Of a DNA stretch of 64,000 bases, positions 27,264 through 36,005 are shown one piece after another. Under the pieces are notes generated by a model, which ran no database searches, was not told the origin of the DNA, and worked only from the letters and a program-made list of their open reading frames with translations. Source of the DNA: an uncultured Cohaesibacter sp. (lineage in GTDB: Bacteria; Pseudomonadota; Alphaproteobacteria; Rhizobiales; Cohaesibacteraceae); assembly GCF_963676275.1 (NCBI RefSeq), contig NZ_OY781091.1:186001-250000 (forward strand). The letters are read 5' to 3'. The translations under genes and the position numbers were made by a program. How positions within the stretch are numbered: the stretch's first letter is position 1; the number at the start of each line of letters is the position of its first letter.

Positions 27264-27291
27264 CCTTCTGCCTCAAGCTTGAGGCAGAAGG
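27264..27291. repeat. Perfect 28-bp palindrome after ribN
   Basis: Positions 27264-27291 (CCTTCTGCCTCAAG followed by its exact complement) form an uninterrupted palindrome 13 nt after the ribN stop, with no T-tract. It could be a cruciform or protein-binding site, or a 3'-end hairpin. Confidence 0.7.
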
Positions 27292-27323
27292 CGTGGGATT
27301 GCGCTGTCATCGAGAAATTTATG

Positions 27324-27353
27324 CCCTGCCATGCAACATCATGGCAGGGTTTT
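27324..27353 (+). terminator. Rho-independent terminator of ribN
   Basis: A perfect 10-bp stem (27324-27333 with 27340-27349, CCCTGCCATG/CATGGCAGGG) with a 6-nt loop is followed by TTTTGCTTTT. It terminates the riboswitch-ribN transcript. Confidence 0.9.
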
Positions 27354-27418
27354 GCTTTTCTTTGGCCGCGTTTTTCAATAGAAAACAGAGGAGATTACAG
27401 CATCAAGGGAGGTGCGAC

Positions 27419-29413
27419 ATGGCCCGCGGAACAATGCAGAATCCAGACCTCGTTCTACGCAGCAGATGGATTGATGACGCAAGTCCGACCGGCCGGATCG
27501 AATTGCGCCTGATGGCAGCTCCGGGCACGAGCTTTCCTGCGAGCGTGCGGCTGGCCTATACCGGCCTTACCCGCATTCCTCCGAAAACCGAATTGATCGG
27601 TGCCCGTTATCTGGCCCGCACCGCCAATTATCATGAGCTGGCCCCGCTCGGGCCACTCAAGGCCGATGACAAGGGCTTGCTGTGGCAACTGACGATTCCT
27701 GCCCTCTCGCACAAACCGAACCATTGCACGGACGGACCATCCTCCGCCTTCCTCATTCTACCTGATGCAAGCCCGCTTGAGATTACCTGCGAGCTTCTCC
27801 AGCCGGATGAAAAGCAGGCCCGCAAACTGGCCGAGCAGACGACCATTCGCGCCTCGACCATCCGGCCAGAGCGCAAAGCATCCGCCCGCGCTATCGGCAT
27901 GCTGCCGCTGGCTAACAACTGCGCCATATCAGACTGGCAGGCTTGCGCGCCAGTCGCGTTTTGCCTTGACGAGGCCTTGCAGGCCACAGGAGAGAAAATC
28001 AATGCGCTCCATGGGCGCCTGTTTGAAGGCCCGCTCCCCTTTGCCCTGACAGCAGCAGACAAGACAGAATGTGCCATTTCCCTGTTGGCTGGCAATGAAA
28101 ATGGATTGTCCGAGGCGGGCTACCGGCTGGTCTTTTCGGGCGCGCAGATCTCCATCGAGGCTGGCAAGAGGGGGCTGCATCATGCCCTGATCGCCCTTGC
28201 CCAGATCTGGCGTGCCGCACGGCTTGATCCGGATCGCTTCGCCTTTCCCGCTAAGGGCATCATCGAAGACTGGCCCCGCCATGACTGGCGCGGCATGCAT
28301 CTGGATGTGTCCCGACAATTCTACACTGCCGAAACCATCAAGGCCTTTCTTGATTGCCTCGCATGGCACCGCCTCAACCATTTTCACTGGCATTTGTCAG
28401 ATGATGAAGGCTGGCGCCTCGAAAGCCGTATCTATCCCCATCTCACCGAAATCGGCGCATGGCGTGGCCACGGATTGGCCCTGCTGCCCCAGCACGGGTC
28501 CGGGGCTTCCCGCTATGGTGGCTTCTATAGCCAGGTGCAGGTTCGCGACATTCTCGCCCATGCTGAGGGCCTTGATATCGAAGTGGTGCCCGAGATTGAT
28601 GTACCCGGCCATTGTCATGCGGCCATGATGGCCTTGCCGGAACTGATCGATCCGAGCGCCATGGCGGGAGGGGCTTCGGTGCAGGGCTATGTCAACAATG
28701 CGCTTAATCCCGGTCTGGGTGCCACATGGCTCTTTCTGGAACATATATTCGGCGAAGTGGCCGATCTCTTCCCCGGCCGCCATGTGCATATGGGCGGAGA
28801 TGAAGTGGCCGAGCAGGCATGGATCGGCTCGCGCGCAGCCAGCAGCTGGGCCCGTGCCAAAGGGCATCTGGATGGTGATGGCAGGCCTGACTGCATGAAG
28901 ATGCAGGCCGCCATGCTGCGTTTCGTTGTCGATCAACTGGTCGCGGCAGGAAAGAAACCCCTCGCCTGGCAGGAGGCAGCAAAGGGCGGCGGTGTTGATC
29001 CCGAAAAGGTGATCCTCATGGCATGGATGAATGCGCAAAGCGCAAGGGATCTCGCCAAGGAGGGCTATAAGGTCATCATGTGCCCCGGCGAGGTTTATTA
29101 TCTCGATATGGCCCAGTCTACCAACTGGTGGGAACCGGGGCTGAGCTGGGCGGGAACCTCAAACCCGGAGCAGACCTATCAGTTTGACGCCAGCGCCTCC
29201 CTTGGTGCCAGCAAGGATCAGCTTGTTGGCATTCAGGGCGGAATCTGGAGCGAGAATCTGACCAGCCGCGCGCGCTTCAACCATATGGTTTTCCCGCGCC
29301 TTTCAGCTATTGCAGAAAGCGCATGGACCGCAAGCGAAAACAAGCATTGGCCAAGCTTTACGGCCCGTCAGAGCCTGATGCCTGCCTTGCCTCAAGATGG
29401 TGACATCCGATAG
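27419..29413 (+). CDS. GH20 beta-N-acetylhexosaminidase, cytoplasmic
   Basis: A 664-aa enzyme with no signal peptide. The N-terminal part (1-255) is a beta-rich domain of the chitobiase/hexosaminidase type. The catalytic TIM barrel begins at DWPRHDWRGMHLDVSRQFY and contains HWHLSDDEGWRLES and the acid/base pair D461-E462 in HVHMGGDEVAEQAW. NWWEPGLSWAG and GIQGGIWSENLTS form the C-terminal side of the active site. It releases terminal GlcNAc/GalNAc, for example from chitin or peptidoglycan fragments inside the cell. The frame is open to a GTG at 27248, but GGAGG 7 nt before the ATG at 27419 fixes the start. No sugar transporter adjoins it. Confidence 0.93.
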   Translation: MARGTMQNPDLVLRSRWIDDASPTGRIELRLMAAPGTSFPASVRLAYTGLTRIPPKTELIGARYLARTANYHELAPLGPLKADDKGLLWQLTIPALSHKPNHCTDGPSSAFLILPDASPLEITCELLQPDEKQARKLAEQTTIRASTIRPERKASARAIGMLPLANNCAISDWQACAPVAFCLDEALQATGEKINALHGRLFEGPLPFALTAADKTECAISLLAGNENGLSEAGYRLVFSGAQISIEAGKRGLHHALIALAQIWRAARLDPDRFAFPAKGIIEDWPRHDWRGMHLDVSRQFYTAETIKAFLDCLAWHRLNHFHWHLSDDEGWRLESRIYPHLTEIGAWRGHGLALLPQHGSGASRYGGFYSQVQVRDILAHAEGLDIEVVPEIDVPGHCHAAMMALPELIDPSAMAGGASVQGYVNNALNPGLGATWLFLEHIFGEVADLFPGRHVHMGGDEVAEQAWIGSRAASSWARAKGHLDGDGRPDCMKMQAAMLRFVVDQLVAAGKKPLAWQEAAKGGGVDPEKVILMAWMNAQSARDLAKEGYKVIMCPGEVYYLDMAQSTNWWEPGLSWAGTSNPEQTYQFDASASLGASKDQLVGIQGGIWSENLTSRARFNHMVFPRLSAIAESAWTASENKHWPSFTARQSLMPALPQDGDIR

Positions 29414-29437
29414 AAGGGCGCATCGCTCTTTGTGCTT

Positions 29438-30412
29438 TTATCCTGCCTTGTTGGCTTGATATTGCCCGCTTGGGCGATAGGACCAGAGATAGGATGGAAT
29501 GACCGCCTCAATGGCAACCGGATCGATGCCAAGGCCCTCAAACGTGCGCCCTTCTGCGATCGCGGATTGCGAGACCACATTGTCGCGCTTGAGCAAGGTC
29601 ACCTGATCGCGGGTCAAGGCCGGCTTCATCGGCAGCTTTTCAAACAACCATCCCATGCTGGAAGCGGCCCAGAAGGGCAGCGGCAACAACAGGCGTCGAA
29701 GATGGGTCTCGCGCAGCGTCAGCGTCAGCAATTGCCTGAAACTCTTGCTTTCCGGTCCGCCCAGCTCATAGATGGTGCCACCCTTGAGCGCGCCCTTGAC
29801 ACCAAGCGCAATGACCTTGGCCACGTCACCGACAAAGGCTGGCTGGAACAGTGTCTCGCCACCACCGACCAGCGGCAGGAAAGGTGACAGCTTGGCCATG
29901 GCGGCAAATTTGTTGAAGAAATCATCCTCGGGGCCGATCAGCAGGGAAGGGCGGATGATCGTCGCTTCCGGCAAAAGTTTGAGCACGGCTTCCTCGCCCC
30001 TTGCCTTGCTGCGGGCATAGGCAGATGGTGAGGCAACATCGGCTCCAATGGCAGAAATCTGCACCATGTTCGAAATGCCTGCCTTGCGGGTAGCCTCGGC
30101 GATGGTTCTGGCTCCCTGATGATGCACCTTCTCAAAGCTGGCCCGGCCTGTCTCAAACAGGATGCCGACCAGATTGACCACCGCGTCGCTGCCTTCAATG
30201 GCGCGGGCAACAGACGCTTGATCACGCAGATTGGCCTGCACCGGCATGATTTGGCCCACACCGCCAAGCGGCTGCAGGAAACCTGCCAGATCCGGACGCC
30301 GCACGGCAACCCTGATGCGATAGCCCTCTCTAGCCAGCGCACGGACAACATGGCGACCCAGAAATCCCGAACCGCCAAAGACTGTAACGATCTGTTCTGT
30401 TGAACCGGCCAT
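29438..30412 (-). CDS. Complex I NDUFA9-like NAD(P)-binding protein (atypical SDR)
   Basis: A 324-aa atypical short-chain dehydrogenase. The Rossmann glycine motif VTVFGGSGFLGRHVVRALA lies at the N-terminus, with AVVNLVGILFETG and SAYARSKARGEEAV (YxxxK) further on. The C-terminal half holds IRPSLLIGPEDDFFN, FQPAFVGDVAKVI and TIYELGGPESKSFRQLL. This matches the NDUFA9 family found in alphaproteobacteria and as an accessory subunit of mitochondrial complex I. The ATG at 30412 has GGGAG 8 nt upstream and is preferred over an ATG at 30520. It converges with the GH20 gene (24-nt gap). Confidence 0.9.
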   Translation of the reverse strand: MAGSTEQIVTVFGGSGFLGRHVVRALAREGYRIRVAVRRPDLAGFLQPLGGVGQIMPVQANLRDQASVARAIEGSDAVVNLVGILFETGRASFEKVHHQGARTIAEATRKAGISNMVQISAIGADVASPSAYARSKARGEEAVLKLLPEATIIRPSLLIGPEDDFFNKFAAMAKLSPFLPLVGGGETLFQPAFVGDVAKVIALGVKGALKGGTIYELGGPESKSFRQLLTLTLRETHLRRLLLPLPFWAASSMGWLFEKLPMKPALTRDQVTLLKRDNVVSQSAIAEGRTFEGLGIDPVAIEAVIPSYLWSYRPSGQYQANKAG

Positions 30413-30661
30413 GGCTATCACTCCCGAAAAGAATTTTCTACGCAAATGCGCTGCAATGAGATCTATGTCGCTATCGGATTTTTTGCAACCTACTGCGTTT
30501 CTATACGAAAATCCACGCATATGAACATGGGCTTAAGTCGACCTCCACATCATTGAGCGGGATTGCGCGCACAGAATTTCGCTCTGGCGCGCCTTTTTCA
30601 CAAGGCTGAAGCGATATAAACAGGAATGATGTGAATTTTGCATTTTTTCAAAATCTATGCG

Positions 30662-30690
30662 TTGACAATAGCTTGCCAGAGCCGTAAATA
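30662..30690 (+). promoter_or_regulatory. Sigma-70 type promoter of tRNA-Leu
   Basis: TTGACA (30662-30667), a 17-nt spacer and TAAATA (30685-30690) lie 18 nt before the tRNA 5' end, an almost consensus housekeeping promoter at the right distance. Confidence 0.8.
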
Positions 30691-30708
30691 CCCCCTCACA
30701 CCTTAAGT

Positions 30709-30795
30709 GCCCAGGTGGCGGAACTGGTAGACGCGCTAGCTTCAGGTGCTAGTTTCTGTATGGAAGTGGAGGTTCGAGTCCTCTCCTGGGCACCA
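30709..30795 (+). tRNA. tRNA-Leu (anticodon CAG)
   Basis: An 87-nt class II tRNA. The acceptor stem GCCCAGG (30709-30715) pairs with CCTGGGC (30785-30791), followed by A and an encoded CCA. The D-arm contains GGCGGAACTGGTAGACGC. The anticodon stem CTAGC/GCTAG encloses loop TTCAGGT, giving anticodon CAG. A long variable arm and the T-arm GGTTCGAGTCC complete it. A short hairpin follows its 3' end. Confidence 0.96.
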
Positions 30796-30879
30796 TTCAT
30801 CCTTAAAATTGAATGGTCACAAAGAGTTAAGCTCTTTCAATGGCTTGGTTGTCACCCGGTGGTACAAGCGGGTGGTACA

Positions 30880-31016
30880 ATGATCCTCTCAATGATCCAG
30901 CCTCTCAAGCATCCCCCTCTTTAGCAATCAAGACCGGTATTTACTACTACTGCAGGGTCGTCACAGAGCCTCTCAGGGGCGTTGTTGCGCCGTGTGTGAA
31001 GCGATTGGCGACATAA
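30880..31016 (+). pseudogene. Remnant of a tyrosine recombinase (integrase) N-terminus
   Basis: From ATG 30880 one frame reads MILSMIQPLKHPPL and stops at 30924. The overlapping frame from 30921 continues SLAIKTGIYYYCRVVTEPLR and GVVAPCVKRLAT before TAA at 31014. Joined, this resembles the usual start of alphaproteobacterial integrases (KHPKTGVYYYRRVVPEPLRG..K..IKRSLGT). A frameshift and a stop have destroyed it, and no catalytic domain remains. Two copies of GGTGGTACAA precede it (about 30860-30880). Its position immediately downstream of a tRNA gene fits an old island integration. The match is by memory of the family, not a search. Confidence 0.42.
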
Positions 31017-31190
31017 CCGGCAAGGCCTAGAAAAGAGCGATGGATAGGATCCTGATACAGGTTTGACCCTATCGGCAGAGGCAGCCAAGAGAGGACGGTA
31101 GAATATCGTGCCAACGCTCCGAACCGAGGCGGGCCTATTCTCGAGCGCCTCACTAAAAGCAACTCAACAACCACTTGCCGATATTGCAAA

Positions 31191-31724
31191 TTATTTTGAT
31201 CCAAGGGGCTGAAGCCGTTGCCGTTTTCCCGTTTCTTGCGACAGGGGGGCATCCTTTGGGGGCGACAGGATCTCTTCCGGCAGGCTGATCTTTCCATGCG
31301 GACGCAGGTCCGAGGCATTGATGTCACCCGATACCAGCTTTGCGACATCCTTGTCGGATAGCTTGCTGAAACGATCCACAATATCCCGGGTCATGCCGGA
31401 GCTTTTAAAAAGCGTATCCAAACCTTTGGGCCGGAGTTCAAAGACGGCAAAAGCGGAGGTTGATCGGGAGTTCATCCATAGGACGGTCAAATCCGGCACG
31501 CCGTTTCCGGTCATATCGCGCGGTCCGTCGATCTCGAAGGGCGCCATGCCGATATTGAAACCGATCTCGAAAAGGGTCTCTCCCTTGAGGCTTATCACAT
31601 AGGACATGTCCGTATCTGTAATCTCGTAACCCTCCGGAATTGCCGCCGTTTCAGTCCGGGCGGGAAGTGCCGCGATTGTCATCAGGGCAAGTATGGCAAG
31701 ACTTGAACAAAGTTGGCGTGACAT
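31191..31724 (-). CDS. Exported protein of unknown function
   Basis: A 177-aa protein with a clear signal peptide (SSLAILALMTIAALPARTETA). A small domain follows with DMTGNGVPDLTVLWMNSRST, which resembles one FG-GAP/VCBS-type calcium-binding loop (D-x-T-x-N-G-x-x-D). The C-terminus is polar. I do not recognise a specific family. The ATG at 31724 has GGAG about 8 nt upstream. It lies 17 nt after the next gene on the same strand, so the two form an operon, both exported. It is next to a tRNA and an integrase remnant, so acquisition by transfer is possible. Confidence 0.7.
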   Translation of the reverse strand: MSRQLCSSLAILALMTIAALPARTETAAIPEGYEITDTDMSYVISLKGETLFEIGFNIGMAPFEIDGPRDMTGNGVPDLTVLWMNSRSTSAFAVFELRPKGLDTLFKSSGMTRDIVDRFSKLSDKDVAKLVSGDINASDLRPHGKISLPEEILSPPKDAPLSQETGKRQRLQPLGSK

Positions 31725-31741
31725 GATCGGCTCTCCTTGTC

Positions 31742-33046
31742 CTAGAGCTGAAGGCTTGAGAAAAAGGCGGTGATTTCGGATGCGAAGGAAGCCAGTTCAT
31801 CTTTTCTCATCCCGTTGAGGCGGTCATGAATCTTGCGGTTCTCACTAACGCACCTGTCTGCGACATCCGACCAATAGTCGGCATAGACTTCCATCATTCT
31901 GATGGTCACTGTCTGATTCTTCAGGATTGCAGCATTTTCTTTGGCCTGTTGCTGCCACGAGATCAGAGTCTTGGGCAGTGCAAACAGTGACGTGTTTAGC
32001 GAATAGCCTTCAAGCCCGGCATACATGTCGGTGGGAATGAAGTTGGTCCAGCTGATGAAGGAGAGCGTTGCGACCTTCATCACGTTGCTCATGAAATTGA
32101 GCTTGAGCGCCTCGATGGAATGCAACAGTTGATCATTTTGCGCCAACGCAAGTTTGTGCAATTTGACATGCGCCTTTGAAAGCGTCTCAAGACGCCTGAT
32201 CTGCTCCATTGAGGCATCGGCCGGAGAGGCGGCAAGGGAGAGGGAGACATTCCCCTTGTCCGCCATCTGGACCTCAAGATCCTTGAGAGAGGTCCTGATG
32301 GACTGCCATTGCTGTCGCGCCAGCGGCAACATGCCCTGGACCAGATTTTGAGAAAGCGCCTCCATCTGTCCGCTTAACCGATCCAGCACCCAGCCGAGTT
32401 TGTCGTCCCGTTCACCGCGTGCGATGAAATATTTGCTGCGATACCAGGAGGCAGCCTCGACTTCAAAGGGCAGCTCGAGTGAATAGTCCTTCACGGTTGG
32501 CGCGAGCCCCTTGGTCGGCAATTCAGAATAGGCCAATTTGTAGCCGGTGACCTGCCCGTTGGCATCCAGAATGCTTTGACTGACGAGACCGGTTTGTCGA
32601 TAGACAATATCGGAGGAATGAATTTTGAAGCGGCCTTCCGGCGTAACAGCGCCTTCAATGGTTCCCTGCCGATAGCCGATCCAGAAGGGTTTGTCTGGAT
32701 CATATTGCCGCGGGAGATTCTTCAGAAAGGATTTCGATACGCCTTGCGATGTGGCCCTCAGAATGCCGTCGACGAATGTGCCTTCAAGCGTGAAACTGCC
32801 TGTAAATGTCCCGTCCTTGGATGTCGTCCGCCAATTCCATTCGCTCGTTACCGACCGGCCGCGAAACCTGTAGATGATGGCTTCCTGTTCAATATGGTAA
32901 AGCGTGTTATGGATTGTCTTGCTTTCATCGATTGCCGGCTCGACAACAAGATCAAAATCCCGCGATTGAGCACAGGCAACAATGCTCCAGCCAGCCCCCA
33001 GCAAAAGCTGCAAGAAGAAGACAACTGTAAGAATACCCTTGGACAT
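31742..33046 (-). CDS. Exported protein of unknown function, beta-rich plus helical domains
   Basis: A 434-aa protein with an N-terminal signal peptide (ILTVVFFLQLLLGAGWSIVACA). Residues about 30-200 look beta-rich (WNWRTTSKDGTFTGSFTLEG, FKIHSSDIVYRQTGLV) and residues about 215-430 helical (LSGQMEALSQNLVQGMLPLA). No catalytic motif was found. It is the first gene of a two-gene minus-strand unit with the smaller exported protein. The ATG at 33046 has CAGG 7 nt upstream. Function unknown. Confidence 0.7.
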   Translation of the reverse strand: MSKGILTVVFFLQLLLGAGWSIVACAQSRDFDLVVEPAIDESKTIHNTLYHIEQEAIIYRFRGRSVTSEWNWRTTSKDGTFTGSFTLEGTFVDGILRATSQGVSKSFLKNLPRQYDPDKPFWIGYRQGTIEGAVTPEGRFKIHSSDIVYRQTGLVSQSILDANGQVTGYKLAYSELPTKGLAPTVKDYSLELPFEVEAASWYRSKYFIARGERDDKLGWVLDRLSGQMEALSQNLVQGMLPLARQQWQSIRTSLKDLEVQMADKGNVSLSLAASPADASMEQIRRLETLSKAHVKLHKLALAQNDQLLHSIEALKLNFMSNVMKVATLSFISWTNFIPTDMYAGLEGYSLNTSLFALPKTLISWQQQAKENAAILKNQTVTIRMMEVYADYWSDVADRCVSENRKIHDRLNGMRKDELASFASEITAFFSSLQL

Positions 33047-33262
33047 GGCGACACCTGCCCTTCATGAGGTCTTCCTTTATTATACTGGAGAGCGAGCTTG
33101 AAAGTCAGCATTCCTCATCTAAACACTATTTCTGATTGTGTGGTATTTTGCCCCACTCCATCGCGTCCGGGCGGTAGGCTCTGCCTTTTGGGAAATTGCG
33201 CGCATTGAGCGCACGTTTGGTGCCCGCGGTTAAGGATATCTCATTTCCCAAAGAGAAGGATT

Positions 33263-33285
33263 GGAGAGAGACCGGGCCTCTCTCC
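33263..33285. terminator. Hairpin downstream of the alpha/beta hydrolase gene
   Basis: GGAGAGAG (33263-33270) and CTCTCTCC (33278-33285) form an 8-bp stem with a 7-nt loop, 12 nt past the hydrolase stop on the minus strand. The minus-strand sequence that follows is pyrimidine-rich but not a pure T-run. Confidence 0.55.
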
Positions 33286-33297
33286 TTTCTGTTGCCT

Positions 33298-34641
33298 TCA
33301 TTCGCCTTTCTTGAGGGTCTCAAAACGCAGGCCCGCAGCGGTGCGGTTCGGGAACCCTTTCCAATAGCTGTCATCGGCTTTGGGTGTGCCGTCTTTTTCT
33401 CTTGACCAAACCCCATCATGAGCAACGGGAACAAGATCAAGATAGGCATCTTTGCTCGCATCACCTTTGAGATATTTGTCCATCCATGCGGTGATGAAGT
33501 GACTGGAGATGTTATTCATCCTGACATTATCCCAAACAGGATCAAGATAGTGCATGGTGAGATTGAAGCCGAGCTTGGGGGAAACGAAATCGGCTTCAGC
33601 CGGGGCTGACATAGGGGCGCCCGCATTATGGTTGGCATTTTCGAACGTTAGCAAAGAGCGGTCGACATTTTTGGTCAGCTGCCACATTTTGCGGACGCCA
33701 TCTTCATAGCCGACGATGTCATCAATGGATCCGGCAATAAAGAGCGTCGGAACACGAACGCCTTTAAGCGTCTCGGCATCCATAAAACCGCGCTTCACTC
33801 CTGCGGGAGCGAAGGTGACCGCTGTCTTGATGCGCGTGTCAGTCAATGCATTATAGGCTTCGCTGCCAGCACGATATTGATCGAGTGTACCTGCTGGCGC
33901 GGAGAAAAATCCCTCCTGAGACTCAAGCGCTTTCTGGGTAAGGCCGCCACCAACGGTGACAATGGTGCCGTAGCCACCCATGGAATAACCGATCATGCCG
34001 GTATTGTTGGTGTCAACAAGGCCAAACAAGAATGAGCTCTCATCCTTGGACAGGGCATCAATCTGGTTGAGCACAAACAGGTCGTCCTTGGTGCGGTTTA
34101 CAAGTGTCGAGCTGATATTTCCAAGTGTGGCATATGTGGCATCGGTATGGTCGATCGCCACCACGACATAACCTTTGGAAGCCAGATTTTCGGCAATCGG
34201 AGACATCAGGAAGCGGTTTCCCGGATAGCCATGTGTCACAATGACCAAGGGGAGGGGCTTGTCCAGTTTGGCAGGTTCTGCCTCCCTGATGGCCTTGCCA
34301 TGCAAATCAATCTGGGTTTCGCCGTCGCGCAGATTCGCCTTGAGCGCGGTAGAGCCTTCGGCGTCTGCTGCGGCTGGATACCACACTTCGACCGTCAAGG
34401 GACGATCATAACGCGGGTAGGAGGTGCGATCCTTATCCTTTGCGCTGATATGGAGAATATCGATCTGGTTTTCATGCACAAAATCAAGTTGCCGTACGCC
34501 CAGCTTCTGGTCTCCATAGGCGGCCAGTTCTGGGGCGTCTGCCCGAATGATGTCGATGCGATTCTCAGCTTTGGCTGGTGTGAAAGCGGCGGCGATTGCA
34601 AACACAATCAATGGCAATTCCCGCCATGTCATCTTGCTCAT
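33298..34641 (-). CDS. Exported alpha/beta hydrolase (PAF-acetylhydrolase/dienelactone hydrolase-like)
   Basis: A 447-aa protein with a signal peptide (LPLIVFAIAAAFTPAKAEN). The alpha/beta-hydrolase core has the oxyanion segment LPLVIVTHGYPGNRFL and the nucleophile elbow GYSMGG with S220. The acid region is VPTLFIAGSIDDIVGYED and the histidine probably FENANHNAG. The arrangement resembles platelet-activating-factor acetylhydrolase-type esterases; the substrate is unknown. The ATG at 34641 follows AAGGGAG at about 9 nt; longer in-frame starts are less likely. It is divergent from a LacI regulator, and two operator-like sites lie between them, so it is probably the regulated target, induced by an unknown ligand. 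Confidence 0.82.
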   Translation of the reverse strand: MSKMTWRELPLIVFAIAAAFTPAKAENRIDIIRADAPELAAYGDQKLGVRQLDFVHENQIDILHISAKDKDRTSYPRYDRPLTVEVWYPAAADAEGSTALKANLRDGETQIDLHGKAIREAEPAKLDKPLPLVIVTHGYPGNRFLMSPIAENLASKGYVVVAIDHTDATYATLGNISSTLVNRTKDDLFVLNQIDALSKDESSFLFGLVDTNNTGMIGYSMGGYGTIVTVGGGLTQKALESQEGFFSAPAGTLDQYRAGSEAYNALTDTRIKTAVTFAPAGVKRGFMDAETLKGVRVPTLFIAGSIDDIVGYEDGVRKMWQLTKNVDRSLLTFENANHNAGAPMSAPAEADFVSPKLGFNLTMHYLDPVWDNVRMNNISSHFITAWMDKYLKGDASKDAYLDLVPVAHDGVWSREKDGTPKADDSYWKGFPNRTAAGLRFETLKKGE

Positions 34642-34730
34642 TGCGTTCATCTCCCTTATGCGGCCGATACAGCATTGCTCGAAAGACAAAGCGATGCAGA
34701 GCGGCCATTTTCATTGTTTCAAACAGGTTG

Positions 34731-34744
34731 GGCAATCGATTACC
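34731..34744. promoter_or_regulatory. LacI-type operator, site 1
   Basis: GGCAATCGATTACC is palindromic at 6 of 7 positions with the central CG typical of LacI-family operators. It lies 90 nt upstream of the hydrolase start and 81 bp (centre to centre) from a second copy. Confidence 0.7.
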
Positions 34745-34809
34745 TAAATGAATGACAAACACAGGCTCCGGAAGTTAGCTTCATGGAAATCCAGTGAATG
34801 AATCATGGT

Positions 34810-34827
34810 AGGTTAATCGATTGCCTA
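34810..34827. promoter_or_regulatory. LacI-type operator, site 2
   Basis: AGGTTAATCGATTGCCTA shares the AATCGATT core and a GATTGCC half-site with site 1. Spacing of about 81 bp would allow looping by a tetramer or co-ordinate repression of both divergent genes. Confidence 0.65.
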
Positions 34828-34958
34828 GCCAGATTGCATCAAGGATAAGCCAATTGCAAGATGGTCATTGTTTCCTTGTTCTCAAGAGTTATAGTTGGCA
34901 GCGAAAAAGATGGCTTGATTTCTTGCATCGCCATAATCGAGCAACGAAGGAATTTCTC

Positions 34959-36005
34959 ATGTCACCACGGTCGCACTCCAATATGGGGCGAGGAAAAACG
35001 GAGCGGGTTTCCCTTGCCACAGTTGCCCAAAAGGCTGGGGTGTCTACGGCCACCGCTTCCAGAATCATAAATGGAATCAACAACAAGGCTTCCAAGGAAA
35101 CTGTGCAGCGGGTCAAAGCCGTAGTGGCTGCGCTTGGCTATCGGCCAGCCAGTAGCGGGCGCACCCTCAGAACGCAGGAGAGCCGGATTGTTGGGTTGCT
35201 CGCAGCGTCCATTGCCAACCCGATGATCGCGGCATTCGCGTCATCAATTGAATGGGCCCTCAGAGCCGAGGGTTATGTTATGGCGCTCTGTGATACGCAT
35301 GAGATGGCAGAAGTGCAGGATGAGTATCTTCTGGAAATGCAGTCACAGCTGGCCCGCGCCATTATCATAATTGGTGCGGTCAAAAGCCCTGTGCTTGACC
35401 AGATGCAAACTTCGGGGCCCCCCATCCTGTTCGTGAACCGTCCGGATCCGAACTCGACCAAAAGCCCCTATGTGGGCATGGACAATTATCAGGCAGGCCT
35501 TGATATGGCCCGATGCCTCATTACGCAGGGCGTTCGCAAATTCGGTGTGATCCATGGCTCGCTGAATCAGACCGCAGCAACCTTTCGCCATAGCGGTTTC
35601 ATGGCCGGTTTGTCTCAGGCCGGAGTGGATGGCGCAAATGTAACGCAATTGACAGGTGAGGGGGCCAACCCTCTGGAAGTCGGCTATGCCTGCATGCCTT
35701 CCTTCATAGACATGCAGGATGGTCCTGAAGTCATTGTCTGCACGAACGATATTTTGGCTTATGGCGCTTATCGGCGGGTGATCGAGGCGGGCCTTGATCC
35801 GACCAGAGACTTTGCTTTCTTCGGATTCGATGACAACCCACTGAACCAATGGATCGCTCCTTGGCTCAACTCTATCGGCATTGAAGAGACGGATATCGGA
35901 AGCACATGCCTGTCCATTCTCAAGCAAATCTGGGCAGGAAATGAAGTTGAGGAGCCTGCTTTCCTGCCCCATAGAATCCGCTTGAATGGATTGGGCCTTC
36001 CATAG
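34959..36005 (+). CDS. LacI family transcriptional regulator
   Basis: A 348-aa regulator. The N-terminal helix-turn-helix VSLATVAQKAGVSTATASRI is followed by a hinge region (GYRPASSGRTLRTQES) and a periplasmic-binding-protein-like sensor domain (IVGLLAASIANPMIAAFASS; FVNRPDPNSTKSPYVGMDNY; VIVCTNDILAYGAYRRVIEA). The ATG at 34959 has AAGGA 7 nt upstream and is preferred over a TTG at 34821. It is divergent from the exported hydrolase and should bind the two ATCGAT-centred operators. The ligand is unknown. Confidence 0.93.
   Translation: MSPRSHSNMGRGKTERVSLATVAQKAGVSTATASRIINGINNKASKETVQRVKAVVAALGYRPASSGRTLRTQESRIVGLLAASIANPMIAAFASSIEWALRAEGYVMALCDTHEMAEVQDEYLLEMQSQLARAIIIIGAVKSPVLDQMQTSGPPILFVNRPDPNSTKSPYVGMDNYQAGLDMARCLITQGVRKFGVIHGSLNQTAATFRHSGFMAGLSQAGVDGANVTQLTGEGANPLEVGYACMPSFIDMQDGPEVIVCTNDILAYGAYRRVIEAGLDPTRDFAFFGFDDNPLNQWIAPWLNSIGIEETDIGSTCLSILKQIWAGNEVEEPAFLPHRIRLNGLGLP

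Noticed and set aside
30715-30924. 69-codon frame over the tRNA-Leu gene
   Set aside because: It covers a structurally complete tRNA and ends in the integrase remnant; it is not a protein gene.
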